Below, one piece after another: positions 15,615 to 23,973 of a DNA stretch of 64,000 nt. The DNA is from Pseudomonas alliivorans. Lineage in GTDB: Bacteria; Pseudomonadota; Gammaproteobacteria; Pseudomonadales; Pseudomonadaceae. The stretch lies in the NCBI RefSeq assembly GCF_017826695.1, contig NZ_JAFFZW010000011.1, positions 119,373 through 183,372 on the forward strand, in the 5' to 3' direction. Position numbers and translations under genes: made by a program. The notes under the pieces were generated by a model. It was not told where the DNA came from, did no database searches, and was given only the letters and a program-made list of their open reading frames with translations. Every line of letters begins with the position of its first letter. Positions within the stretch are counted from its first letter, which is position 1.

Positions 15615-16837
15615 AATACGGGCTCAGCCCACAATACCCGGTCGACGTGGACCTGCCCGCGCCCAAGGAGCTGAAGAAGGCCTACGACGTGGTGATCATT
15701 GGCGGCGGCGGTCATGGCCTCGCGACTGCCTACTACCTGTCGAAATACCACGGCATCACTAACATTGCGGTGCTGGAAAAAGGTTATCTGGGCGGCGGCA
15801 ACACGGCGCGCAACACCGCCGTGATCCGCTCCAACTACCTGACCAGCGAAGGCGTCCGGTTCTACGCCGAGTCAGTGAAAATGTTTCAGGGTCTGTCCAA
15901 CGAGTTCGATTTCAACATCATGTATTCCGAACGCGGCCAACTGACCCTGGCACACACCGACGCCACGGTGCGTTCATTTCGTCAGCGCGCCGAGGTCAAC
16001 AAGCATTTTGGCGGGCGCACCGAGATGATCGACCGCCAGCAGATTCGCGAACTGGTACCCAGCCTCAACCTTGATCCCGGCCACCTTCCGGTGCTTGCCG
16101 GGCTGTGGCACGTCGACGGCGGTACTGCACGGCACGATGCCGTCGCCTGGGGCTATGCGAAACAGGCCGCCAAACGCGGCGTGGAGATCCATCAACTGAC
16201 TGAAGTCCAAGAGCTGGTGATCACGAACGGCACCATCACAGCGGTCAAGACCAACCGCGGCACCCTCCAGTGCGGCTGTGCTGTGCAGGCGGTCGCGGGC
16301 ATGAGTTCGCAGATGATGAAAAAGGCTGGCATTCGCTCGCCCATCCAGACCTTCCCGCTACAGGCCATGGTCACCCAGCCATTCAAACCCTTTCTCGATC
16401 CGCTGGTGAGCTCTTCAGCCCTGCATTGCTACGTACAGCAGACCAGCCGCGGCGAAGTAGTATTTGGCGGCGGCTCGGATCCTTATCCGCTGTTCAACAC
16501 CCGCTCGACCCTGGACCTGAAGGAAAGCCTGCTGGCCCACGCCATCGAAATGTTTCCGTTTCTGGCCAATGCAAAGCTGATGCGCCAGTGGGCCGGGATC
16601 ACCGACATGACCCCGGATTACAGCCCGATCATGGGCCTTTCACCGGTGAAGAATTATTACCTGGACGCAGGCTGGGGGACTTGGGGTTTCAAGGCAACGC
16701 CCATCTGCGGCAAGACCATGGCCGAACTGGTGGCCAGCGGCGGCAAGGTCCCGGAGCTGATCAGGCCCTTCGCGCTGGAGCGGTTCTCCACCTTTCAGCA
16801 AGTCAACGAAATGGGCGCAACTGCGGCCAGCCACTGA
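15596..16837 (+). CDS. mgdA: N-methylglutamate dehydrogenase subunit A (sarcosine oxidase beta-like)
   Basis: 413 aa FAD-dependent amine oxidoreductase of the SoxB/DAO family. Seen: dinucleotide site VVIIGGGGHGLATAYYLSKYHG (residues ~26-47 region), NTARNTAVIRSNYL, HVDGGTARHDAVAWGYA, and the C-terminal MRQWAGITDMTPDYSPIMG and GWGTWGFKATPICGKTMA. Known: MgdA with MgdB-D oxidises N-methylglutamate to glutamate and passes the methylene group to tetrahydrofolate. The start at 15596 has GGAG six bases upstream, overlapping the folD stop. Annotation as sarcosine oxidase beta subunit is the main alternative; gmaS/mgs linkage favours NMG dehydrogenase. Confidence 0.87.
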   Translation: MPFNLLKYGLSPQYPVDVDLPAPKELKKAYDVVIIGGGGHGLATAYYLSKYHGITNIAVLEKGYLGGGNTARNTAVIRSNYLTSEGVRFYAESVKMFQGLSNEFDFNIMYSERGQLTLAHTDATVRSFRQRAEVNKHFGGRTEMIDRQQIRELVPSLNLDPGHLPVLAGLWHVDGGTARHDAVAWGYAKQAAKRGVEIHQLTEVQELVITNGTITAVKTNRGTLQCGCAVQAVAGMSSQMMKKAGIRSPIQTFPLQAMVTQPFKPFLDPLVSSSALHCYVQQTSRGEVVFGGGSDPYPLFNTRSTLDLKESLLAHAIEMFPFLANAKLMRQWAGITDMTPDYSPIMGLSPVKNYYLDAGWGTWGFKATPICGKTMAELVASGGKVPELIRPFALERFSTFQQVNEMGATAASH

Positions 16838-16862
16838 CCCGTCATCGAGTAAGGAGCGATAC

Positions 16863-17168
16863 ATGAAAGTCATGACCTGCCCGCTCAACGGGCCACGCAA
16901 CATCAGCGAATTCACTTACGGCGGCGAGTTCAAGCACATGCCTGACCCGCAGACCTGCAGCGACGCCGAGTGGGCCGATTACGTTTTCAACAGCGAGGAC
17001 ACGCTGGGCGTCGTGCGTGAATGGTGGATGCATAACCCGTCCAGCTACTGGTTTCTGGCCGAGCGCCACACCGCAAGCGACCAGATCATCCGCACGTTCG
17101 ATCCACGGGAAGTATTCACCGCCCGTATCGACTTCACACCGATGCCCTCCAAGGAGATCGCAGGATGA
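16863..17168 (+). CDS. mgdB: N-methylglutamate dehydrogenase subunit B (sarcosine oxidase delta-like)
   Basis: 101 aa, SoxD-like small subunit: a CPLNGPRNISEFTYGGEF start, DAEWADYVF in the middle and REWWMHNPSSYWFLAERHT near the end. In heterotetrameric sarcosine oxidase the delta subunit binds zinc through three Cys and one His. Here the first Cys and the His are kept, but the second Cys of the CxxC pair is Asn-Gly and the distal Cys position reads Ser, so the zinc site seems lost. TAAGGAG lies just before the ATG, and its stop overlaps mgdC by four bases. Confidence 0.85.
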   Translation: MKVMTCPLNGPRNISEFTYGGEFKHMPDPQTCSDAEWADYVFNSEDTLGVVREWWMHNPSSYWFLAERHTASDQIIRTFDPREVFTARIDFTPMPSKEIAG

Positions 17169-20071
17169 ACATGCCCACTCGCCTGCCCGCGCCCATGGGT
17201 CTGCTGATCGACCGCAACCAGCCGCTCACGTTCAGCTTCGATGGCAAGACCTATCAGGGCCTGCAAGGCGACAGCATTGCCAGCGCCCTGCTGGCCAACG
17301 GTCGCTTTCTGCTCTCGCGCTCGTTCAAGTACCACCGCCCGCGCGGCCCGCTGACCATGGCGGGACAAGACGCCAACAGCCTGATCCAGTTGCCCCATGA
17401 GCCCAACGTACTGGCCGACACGTTTGCGCTGCAGCAAGGTCTGCACGTCAGCGGACAGAACTTCAATTGCTCGCTGGACAACGACAAGGATGCCGTTCTG
17501 GGCAAGTTCTCGAAATTCATGCCGGTCGGTTTCTACTATCGCTCCTTCTACAAGCCAAAAGGCATGTGGAAAGTCTGGGAGCCGATCATTCGCAAGAAGG
17601 CCGGTCTGGGCGTGCTGGACCTGAAATTTCAGCCGGAGTATTACGACAAGGCTTATCTGTTTACCGACCTTGCCATCATTGGTGCCGGGCCAGCAGGCTT
17701 GCAGGCTGCATTGACCGCCGCCCATGCCGGTGCCCAAGTGCTCCTGATCGAACAGCAGGCGATTCTGGGCGGTTCGCTGACCTACGCCCGCTTCGACCTT
17801 GAAGGTCAGCGCGCCGGGCAGGTGCGCCGCGAGCTGGTCGAGGCCGTGGAAGGCCACGCCAACATCCGCGTGCTCAAGCAGGCGACCTGCAATGCCTGGT
17901 TCACCGACAACTACCTGCCGGTGATTCAGGGCAAGCGCATGTATAAGGTGCGCGCCACGCAATGTCTGGTGTGCAGCGGGTCATTCGACCAGCCGGTGAT
18001 CTTTCGCAACAACGACCTGCCCGGCGTGATGCTGACCAGCGCCGTGCAGCGGCTGATGAAGCTGTATGCGGTCAGACCCGGCAAGCGCGCGGTGGTGTTG
18101 ACCGGCAACGACGACGGCTACCTCGCGGCGCTGGACCTGCACGACCAGGGCGTGGATGTCGTCGCCGTTGTCGACATGCGCCCCCATGCACACGACCGGG
18201 CATTGCAGAACGCGGTCGAACAACGCGGCATCACCTGCCACATGAACACCACGGTGTTCGAAGCGTTGCACGAAAAAGGCATGCGTCACGTCAGCGGCGC
18301 GGACCTGCGCAAGATCACCGGCCAGGGACAGGTGGCCAACAGCGGCCTGACCGTCGAGTGCGATCTGCTGTGCATGTCCGGCGGCTACATGCCCGCCTAC
18401 CAGCTACTGTGTCAGGCCGGTGGCAAGCTTGACTATGACGACGCCCAGGCCGAGTTCGCCCTCAGCGGTCTACCGCAGAACCTGAGCATCGCCGGTTCCG
18501 TCAACGGCTGTCACGCGCTGGACAACGTGCTGGCCGACGCGACACGCGCCGCAGCCGACGTGACCACGGCGCTGGGCCTCACCTTCGAAGGCACCCTGCC
18601 CGCGTTGCGCAACGAAGCGCGGGTCAATTTTGCCTGGCCGATCTTTCCGCATCCCAAAGGCAAGGACTTCGTCGACTTTGATGAAGACCTGCAGGTGCGC
18701 GACATCGTCAACGCCACCCGGATCGGCTACCGCGACATTCAACTGGTCAAGCGCTACTCCACTGTCGGCATGGGTCCTTCGCAGGGACGACACTCGGCGC
18801 TGCCGACGGCACGCCTGGTCGCGGCTTCGACCCAGCGCAGTATTAGCGAAACCGGCGTGACCACAGCACGGCCGCCGTTCGAGGCGGAAAAGCTGGCGCA
18901 TGTCGCAGGCCGCGCCTTCGATCCATACCGGCAAACGCCCATGCATTGCCGCCACGTTGAGGCGGGGGCAAAGATGATGCCTGCGGGCATCTGGCAGCGC
19001 CCGGCGTTCTACGGCAAGCCGTCGCAACGCGATGCGTGCATGCAGGAAGAAGCCGCGCATGTACGCAACAAGGTCGGGATCATTGATGTCTCGACGCTGG
19101 GCGGGCTGGATATCCGTGGGCCTGACGCCGCCGAGCTGCTCAACCGTATGTACACCTTCGCGTTTCTCAAGCAGCCGGTCGGTCGGTCGCGCTACGCCCT
19201 GATGACCAATGAACAGGGCGTGGTGATCGACGACGGCGTCTGCGCGCGCTTCGCCGAGCAGCATTTCTACGTGACCGCGACCACCAGCGGTGTGGATCGC
19301 ATCTACCAGCAGATGCTCAAGTGGAACGCCCAGTGGCGCCTTAACGTGGACATCACCAACGTGACGGCGGCGATTTGTGCAGTCAATGTGGCAGGTCCGG
19401 ATTCGCGCAAGGTACTGGAACAGGTGTGCAGCGATCTGGATCTGTCCTCTGAAGGTTTTCCCTATCTGGGCGTGCGTCAGGGCTCTGTCGCGGGCATCAG
19501 GGCACGCCTGCTGCGGGTAGGCTTTGTCGGCGAACTGGGTTACGAGATCCACGTACCGGCGCGTCACGGGCTCAAGCTCTGGGACGCGCTGACCGAGGCA
19601 GGCCGGGCCTTTGACATGCGCCCGTTCGGCGTTGAAACCCAGCGTCTGCTGCGCCTGGAAAAAGGCCATGTGATCATCAGCCAGGACACCGACGGCATGA
19701 CCCACCCGGCCGAAATCGACATGGGCTGGGCGGTTAGCCGGAGCAAGCCCTTCTTCGTCGGCCGTCGTTCGGTGGACATCCTCGAAGCCCGGCCACAGAA
19801 ACGCAAGCTGGTGGGCTTCACCCTGCCCAAGGCCAGCCCGCTGCCGCTCGAAGGCCATCTGGTGCTCAAGGGGCCGGACATCAGCGGCAACGTTACCTCC
19901 TGCGAATACTCGCAGACACTGGGCAAGATCATCGGTCTGGCCTACGCCGCGTTCGATCAGAGCACACCGGGCCAGCAGATCCCGATTCGCGTCGAAGACG
20001 GTGTGGTGGTCCAGGCCACCGTGGTGAAACTGCCCTTCTTCGATCCTGAAAATCAGCGCCAGGAGCTCTGA
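17165..20071 (+). CDS. mgdC: N-methylglutamate dehydrogenase subunit C (sarcosine oxidase alpha-like)
   Basis: 968 aa, the large SoxA-like subunit. In order: an N-terminal 2Fe-2S-ferredoxin-like fold without its cluster cysteines (LTFSFDGKTYQGLQGDSIASALLANG, RSFKYHRPRG), a dinucleotide-binding module (LAIIGAGPAGLQAALTAAHAGAQVLLIE near residue 175; VVLTGNDDGYLAALDL), and a C-terminal GcvT-type folate domain (residues ~590-960, with AELLNRMYTFAFLKQPVG, GYEIHVPARHGLKLWDAL and LRLEKGHVIISQDTDGMTHPAE). The last domain receives the methylene group on tetrahydrofolate. It is slightly shorter than typical SoxA (~1000 aa), as is usual for MgdC. Confidence 0.88.
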   Translation: MNMPTRLPAPMGLLIDRNQPLTFSFDGKTYQGLQGDSIASALLANGRFLLSRSFKYHRPRGPLTMAGQDANSLIQLPHEPNVLADTFALQQGLHVSGQNFNCSLDNDKDAVLGKFSKFMPVGFYYRSFYKPKGMWKVWEPIIRKKAGLGVLDLKFQPEYYDKAYLFTDLAIIGAGPAGLQAALTAAHAGAQVLLIEQQAILGGSLTYARFDLEGQRAGQVRRELVEAVEGHANIRVLKQATCNAWFTDNYLPVIQGKRMYKVRATQCLVCSGSFDQPVIFRNNDLPGVMLTSAVQRLMKLYAVRPGKRAVVLTGNDDGYLAALDLHDQGVDVVAVVDMRPHAHDRALQNAVEQRGITCHMNTTVFEALHEKGMRHVSGADLRKITGQGQVANSGLTVECDLLCMSGGYMPAYQLLCQAGGKLDYDDAQAEFALSGLPQNLSIAGSVNGCHALDNVLADATRAAADVTTALGLTFEGTLPALRNEARVNFAWPIFPHPKGKDFVDFDEDLQVRDIVNATRIGYRDIQLVKRYSTVGMGPSQGRHSALPTARLVAASTQRSISETGVTTARPPFEAEKLAHVAGRAFDPYRQTPMHCRHVEAGAKMMPAGIWQRPAFYGKPSQRDACMQEEAAHVRNKVGIIDVSTLGGLDIRGPDAAELLNRMYTFAFLKQPVGRSRYALMTNEQGVVIDDGVCARFAEQHFYVTATTSGVDRIYQQMLKWNAQWRLNVDITNVTAAICAVNVAGPDSRKVLEQVCSDLDLSSEGFPYLGVRQGSVAGIRARLLRVGFVGELGYEIHVPARHGLKLWDALTEAGRAFDMRPFGVETQRLLRLEKGHVIISQDTDGMTHPAEIDMGWAVSRSKPFFVGRRSVDILEARPQKRKLVGFTLPKASPLPLEGHLVLKGPDISGNVTSCEYSQTLGKIIGLAYAAFDQSTPGQQIPIRVEDGVVVQATVVKLPFFDPENQRQEL

Positions 20072-20074
20072 ACC

Positions 20075-20647
20075 ATGACCCGTCTTTCTGCTGAACGCTC
20101 TGTTGGATTTGACCCGATGCCGCTGTGCACGCTGGAGGATCTGACCGACCTGCCACGCGTCGGCTTTCGCGGCACGGACAGCGCCGCTTACCTGACCGCA
20201 CGCGGCTTCGACCTGCCCGACGCGCCCAACCGCGCAATGACTCAGGCAGATGGCAGCCACGTTGCGCGTCTGTCGCAGACCGAATACCTGCTGCTGGGCA
20301 GTGCGCAGGATCAAGGCCAGCGCATCGCCGATGAAGAGGTCCGCTGGGAGCTGGACCACATCGCCAATTACCTCCTGCCACGTCAAGACAGCCACGCGTG
20401 GCTGCAACTGAGCGGGGTGTGCATCAGCGAGGTGATGGCCAAGCTGTGCGGCGTGGACCTGCGTGTGCATGCGTTCCCGCCCGGGGCGGTGGCCCAGACC
20501 TCGGCGGCGCGCATCAACGTGATCGTGGTGAATGTCGGTGCGCAGTCGGTGCCGTGTTTTCAGATTCTGTTCGACCGCGCTTCGCTGGCGTACTTCAAGG
20601 ATGCAGTGCTGGATGCGATGGCGGAGTTTGATGGGGCGAGTGTCTGA
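20075..20647 (+). CDS. mgdD: N-methylglutamate dehydrogenase subunit D (sarcosine oxidase gamma-like)
   Basis: 190 aa, SoxG-like: an N-terminal LTDLPRVGFRG, a LSQTEYLLLG segment, HAWLQLSGVCISEVMAKLCGVDLRVHAFPPGAVAQTSAARINVIV and a short C-terminal DRASLAYFKDAVLDAMAEF helix, the order seen in the GcvT-like small subunit of heterotetrameric sarcosine-type oxidases. It begins three bases after the mgdC stop and closes the operon. Its separate role in catalysis is not established; it probably supports the tetramer. Confidence 0.85.
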   Translation: MTRLSAERSVGFDPMPLCTLEDLTDLPRVGFRGTDSAAYLTARGFDLPDAPNRAMTQADGSHVARLSQTEYLLLGSAQDQGQRIADEEVRWELDHIANYLLPRQDSHAWLQLSGVCISEVMAKLCGVDLRVHAFPPGAVAQTSAARINVIVVNVGAQSVPCFQILFDRASLAYFKDAVLDAMAEFDGASV

Positions 20648-20795
20648 AATCGTTCTGACTCGCTGCGTTCGTCGTTGTACAACAAGCGCGAAAAGCAGAT
20701 CCAGAACGAGGGTGGCTGGCTGAGTGCACATCCCACCCATTCTGTGTTTCATCCGTCGGGGACGAAAACGAACATGAGCCAGGGTGAAGCTATCC

Positions 20796-21569
20796 ATGAC
20801 TGATACGACTGAAAAAGACACCGACTACATCGTCCCCGCCCTGGCCCGTGGGTTGAGCGTGCTGGGCATGTTTTCAGCGCAGACCCGCTCGCTCGGCATG
20901 CACGAAATCGCCGGGCGACTGGGCGTCAGCACGTCTGCGGTCTACCGGATTCTGTTCACCCTGACCGACATGGGCTATCTGAACAAAAACGGCACGCAAT
21001 ACGAACTGGGTGCGCGAGTGATCAGCGATGGCTTCAGCTATCTGGCCAGCCGCGACATTGTCGACGTCGCGATGCCGCACCTGAACCGGCTGCGTGACCA
21101 GTCGTCGCTGTCCTGCCACCTGAGCATTCGTGAGCAGACCGACAGCCTGTACCTCTACCGAGCCTTCGCTGCGCAGCGTCTTTCAGTAAATGTTCCGGTC
21201 GGCACCCGCATCGCCTGCCACTGCACGGCCATGGGCCGCATGCTGCTGACGGCACTGGACGACGCAGAGCTGAGCAGGCTCTATCAGCACATCCGCCTGG
21301 ACGACTACCCTGCTCCGGCCCCCCGCACGCTGCCTGAACTTCAAGCCATGACACGGCAGGATCGCGAGCGCGGCTGGGTTCTGCACCGCTCGGACTATGC
21401 GACCGCCATCGCCACGTCAATCAAGGACCATGCGGGCAAGGTCACGGCGGCAATCAACCTGTCCGGCCCGGACGCCATCATGGACCCGGACGGCGCGCGG
21501 GAACGGTTTCAGGATCTGTTGCTGGCCTGCAGCGCACACATCAGCAGCGAACTGGGGTATCGCCCATGA
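20796..21569 (+). CDS. IclR-family transcriptional regulator
   Basis: 257 aa: an N-terminal winged helix-turn-helix (ALARGLSVLGMFSAQTRSLGMHEIAGRLGVSTSAVYRILFTLTDMGYL, residues ~13-60) and a C-terminal GAF-like effector domain (RIACHCTAMGRMLLTALDD, DRERGWVLHRSDYATAIATSI). IclR proteins usually control adjacent catabolic operons in response to a small carboxylate. It lies 148 bases after mgdD on the same strand and may regulate, or be cotranscribed with, the mgd operon, as a second regulator beside the XRE-cupin protein. ATG at 20796; an in-frame GTG twelve bases earlier is possible. Confidence 0.85.
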   Translation: MTDTTEKDTDYIVPALARGLSVLGMFSAQTRSLGMHEIAGRLGVSTSAVYRILFTLTDMGYLNKNGTQYELGARVISDGFSYLASRDIVDVAMPHLNRLRDQSSLSCHLSIREQTDSLYLYRAFAAQRLSVNVPVGTRIACHCTAMGRMLLTALDDAELSRLYQHIRLDDYPAPAPRTLPELQAMTRQDRERGWVLHRSDYATAIATSIKDHAGKVTAAINLSGPDAIMDPDGARERFQDLLLACSAHISSELGYRP

Positions 21570-21743
21570 TCCAGAAACGACATAAATGCCTGATACCGCC
21601 ATCCCGTTTAAAGAATCCCGGTGGAACGCCGACTTGCTAGTGGTAGACCATAAGACAGCGCTCCCGAGTGATGACATGGTTCGACAGACTGCACACAAAT
21701 GCAGCGCCCAACACACGGTAGTACTGGACACTCCGGAGCTCAC

Positions 21744-23684
21744 ATGAACATCAAACAGAAATTGACCTGGGCATTCGCAGTCATTGCGTGCCTTCCAATC
21801 ATTGTGGTGGCAACGATTGTCGTCGTGAACCTGCGCGACGAGGCGACCCAGAATTTCGTGGATGGCAGCGGGCGCGAAATTCGTCAGGTCGATAACGCCA
21901 TGCAGCTGTTTTTCGACGGCATCACTCAGAACGTCAACTACATCGCCGCGCACCCGCTGATCGCCGGTGCCAGCGACGATTTCAGAAACTATATGGGCGC
22001 CGCTGCGACGCCGCAGTCGGAAAATGACAGGCAGGCGACCGAGCTGTTCGCCAGCATTGCCAAGGCTCACCCGGCGTATTCCTATGTTTCCTACGGCCTG
22101 ATCAACGGCAGCTACATCATGACGCCGGAAGACCCGAGGATGAGCAACTACGACCCTCGCGTCCGTCCCTGGTACAAGACGGCGATGGCCAACGTCGGCA
22201 AGACCGTACGCAGCGACGCCTATTACTGGGCCGCCGACGACGCCGTGCTGGTCAGCACCATCCGCGCGATTCCCAACAAGCTCGGCAACCCCGGCGGCGT
22301 GGTGAATATCGACGTGTCGCTCAAGCAACTGACCAACATCGTCAAACAGATCAAGCTGGGCGAAAGCGGCTATCTGATGTTGATGGAAAAGAACGGCACG
22401 GTGCTGGTCGATCCCAAGCAGCCGGAACACAACTTCAAGAAGATGGGTGAGCTGGGCGACGGCTTTGCCGAGCTGGCCAAGACCAACAGTGGTCTGGTCG
22501 AGGTTACGCTCAACGGCGAGCGCTACATGGCCAACGTCTACTCGTCCGAGCAGTTGGGCTGGAACTTCATCGGCCTGATCAAGCAGGAAGAAGTCATGGC
22601 GTCGGCCACGCGTCTGACCTGGCTGATCGGTATCATCGCCGCCGTGCTCGCACTGGTGTTCGCCATTGTCGGCGCGAGCTTCGCCAGGGTTATCGTGCGT
22701 CCGATTCACAGCGTCTCGACCGGTCTGGAAGGCATCGCTGACGGTGAAGGCGACCTGACCCGTAACCTGACCGTGCGCGGCAACGACGAAACCGCGCAAC
22801 TGGCGGGCTGGTTCAACAAGTTCCTGACTGCGATCCGCAGCCTGATCCAGCACATCAGCCAGGCGGCGCACAAGATTCTAGAGGCGTCGCACAGCTCGAC
22901 CCGTGTCTCCAACGACATGGCAGAAGCCGCAGGCCGTCAGCGTGAAGCGGTGGACATGGTGTCTACGGCGTTCCACGAAATGGTCGCCACCTCCAACGAA
23001 GTCGCCCGCTCCTGCAGCCAGGCGGCTGACTCTGCCGACAGCGGTCAACAGCAGGCCCGTGAAGGTCAGCGCCAGATCGACGACGCGGTACGCAGCGTCG
23101 ATCAATTGAGCGAAGAGATCGCCCGCTCGGCCAAGGATGTGACGCAACTGGAAAAGGACAGCATCGACATTCAATCGATTCTGGCCACCATTCGTTCGAT
23201 TGCCGAGCAGACCAACCTGCTGGCGCTCAACGCAGCCATCGAAGCGGCGCGTGCCGGTGAACAGGGTCGCGGATTCGCCGTGGTGGCCGACGAAGTCCGC
23301 GCGCTGGCCAAGCGTACAGCGGACTCAACTGCGGAGATCGACACGCTGTTGGGCAACCTGGCCAAACGTACCAAGTCCGTGGCACAGCAGATGAACGCGA
23401 GCCTGGATGTGTCGCAACAGTCGGTGACCAAGATCGGGCAGGCACGCAGCAGCTTCGGCCAGATCCGCGAGTCGGTGGACGTGATCCGCGACATGAACAC
23501 CCAGATCGCGACCGCCGCCGAAGAGCAGCATCAGGTGGCCGAGGACATCAACCGACACATCAGCCAGATCCATGGCGATGCGCAACTGATCGCCACCCTG
23601 TCCGACTCGGCCCGTGTCGACTCCAGCAGCCTGGCGTCGCTGTCCAACGAGCTGGATGCACTGGTGCGCAAGTTCAAGACGTGA
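21744..23684 (+). CDS. Methyl-accepting chemotaxis protein with Cache ligand-binding domain
   Basis: 646 aa. A first transmembrane helix (residues ~7-29), a periplasmic double-Cache domain to ~residue 290 with YVSYGLINGSYIM and DPRVRPWYKTAM, a second helix, a HAMP domain (GASFARVIVRPIHSVSTGLEGIADGEGDLT) and a signalling hairpin whose tip has RSIAEQTNLLALNAAIEAARAGEQGRGFAVVADEVRALAKR. The RPWY motif is found in dCache receptors that bind amino acids or amines, but the ligand cannot be fixed from sequence. It starts 175 bases after the IclR gene; GGAG precedes the ATG at 21744. Because it adjoins the NMG genes, taxis to a methylated amine is possible. Confidence 0.92.
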   Translation: MNIKQKLTWAFAVIACLPIIVVATIVVVNLRDEATQNFVDGSGREIRQVDNAMQLFFDGITQNVNYIAAHPLIAGASDDFRNYMGAAATPQSENDRQATELFASIAKAHPAYSYVSYGLINGSYIMTPEDPRMSNYDPRVRPWYKTAMANVGKTVRSDAYYWAADDAVLVSTIRAIPNKLGNPGGVVNIDVSLKQLTNIVKQIKLGESGYLMLMEKNGTVLVDPKQPEHNFKKMGELGDGFAELAKTNSGLVEVTLNGERYMANVYSSEQLGWNFIGLIKQEEVMASATRLTWLIGIIAAVLALVFAIVGASFARVIVRPIHSVSTGLEGIADGEGDLTRNLTVRGNDETAQLAGWFNKFLTAIRSLIQHISQAAHKILEASHSSTRVSNDMAEAAGRQREAVDMVSTAFHEMVATSNEVARSCSQAADSADSGQQQAREGQRQIDDAVRSVDQLSEEIARSAKDVTQLEKDSIDIQSILATIRSIAEQTNLLALNAAIEAARAGEQGRGFAVVADEVRALAKRTADSTAEIDTLLGNLAKRTKSVAQQMNASLDVSQQSVTKIGQARSSFGQIRESVDVIRDMNTQIATAAEEQHQVAEDINRHISQIHGDAQLIATLSDSARVDSSSLASLSNELDALVRKFKT

Positions 23685-23749
23685 TGGTAAAGACCTTGGA
23701 AAAGCCTCCGTCAACGCGCAACGCGTGACCTGCCAGGAAACGTGTTTTT

Positions 23750-23911
23750 GTGGGAGGCCCCGCCGTCTTCAACCAGGAGGCGGCGTGCCGGCGATCTGCC
23801 AGGAACCGGCAGCCTTCGGCGTATCAGATCCACTCAAGGGCCGCTACGCAGCCCGTCGCTGACGTCTTAACCCCCGAGAGCTCCCACGCTCTCCGGGCAG
23901 AAGCAGATTTC
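23750..23911 (-). repeat. Dispersed intergenic repeat, copy B
   Basis: Inverted relative of the element at 6355-6557: read on the minus strand it begins ATCTGCTTCTGCCCGGAG, has the GCGACGGGCTGCG block and GATCGCCGGCACGCCGCCTCC, and ends GGCGGGGCCTCCC. It fills the gap between the chemoreceptor and the LysR gene, where no gene is supported. Confidence 0.7.
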
Positions 23912-23973
23912 AGCGTTTCATCAGCAGTCAGGTGATTGATACAGACGGCCTGCGTATCACGCAACCTATGCCT

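Noticed and set aside
15596..20647. Reading the SoxBDAG-like genes as sarcosine oxidase
   Set aside because: Possible on homology alone, but there is no glyA or glycine betaine gene; the divergent operon is gmaS-mgsABC, folD is included, and the small subunit has lost its zinc ligands. NMG dehydrogenase explains the whole cluster better.
18470..20821. 783-aa frame antisense to mgdC and mgdD
   Set aside because: Shadow of GC-rich coding on the plus strand; rich in His, Arg and Gln with no domain and no ribosome site.
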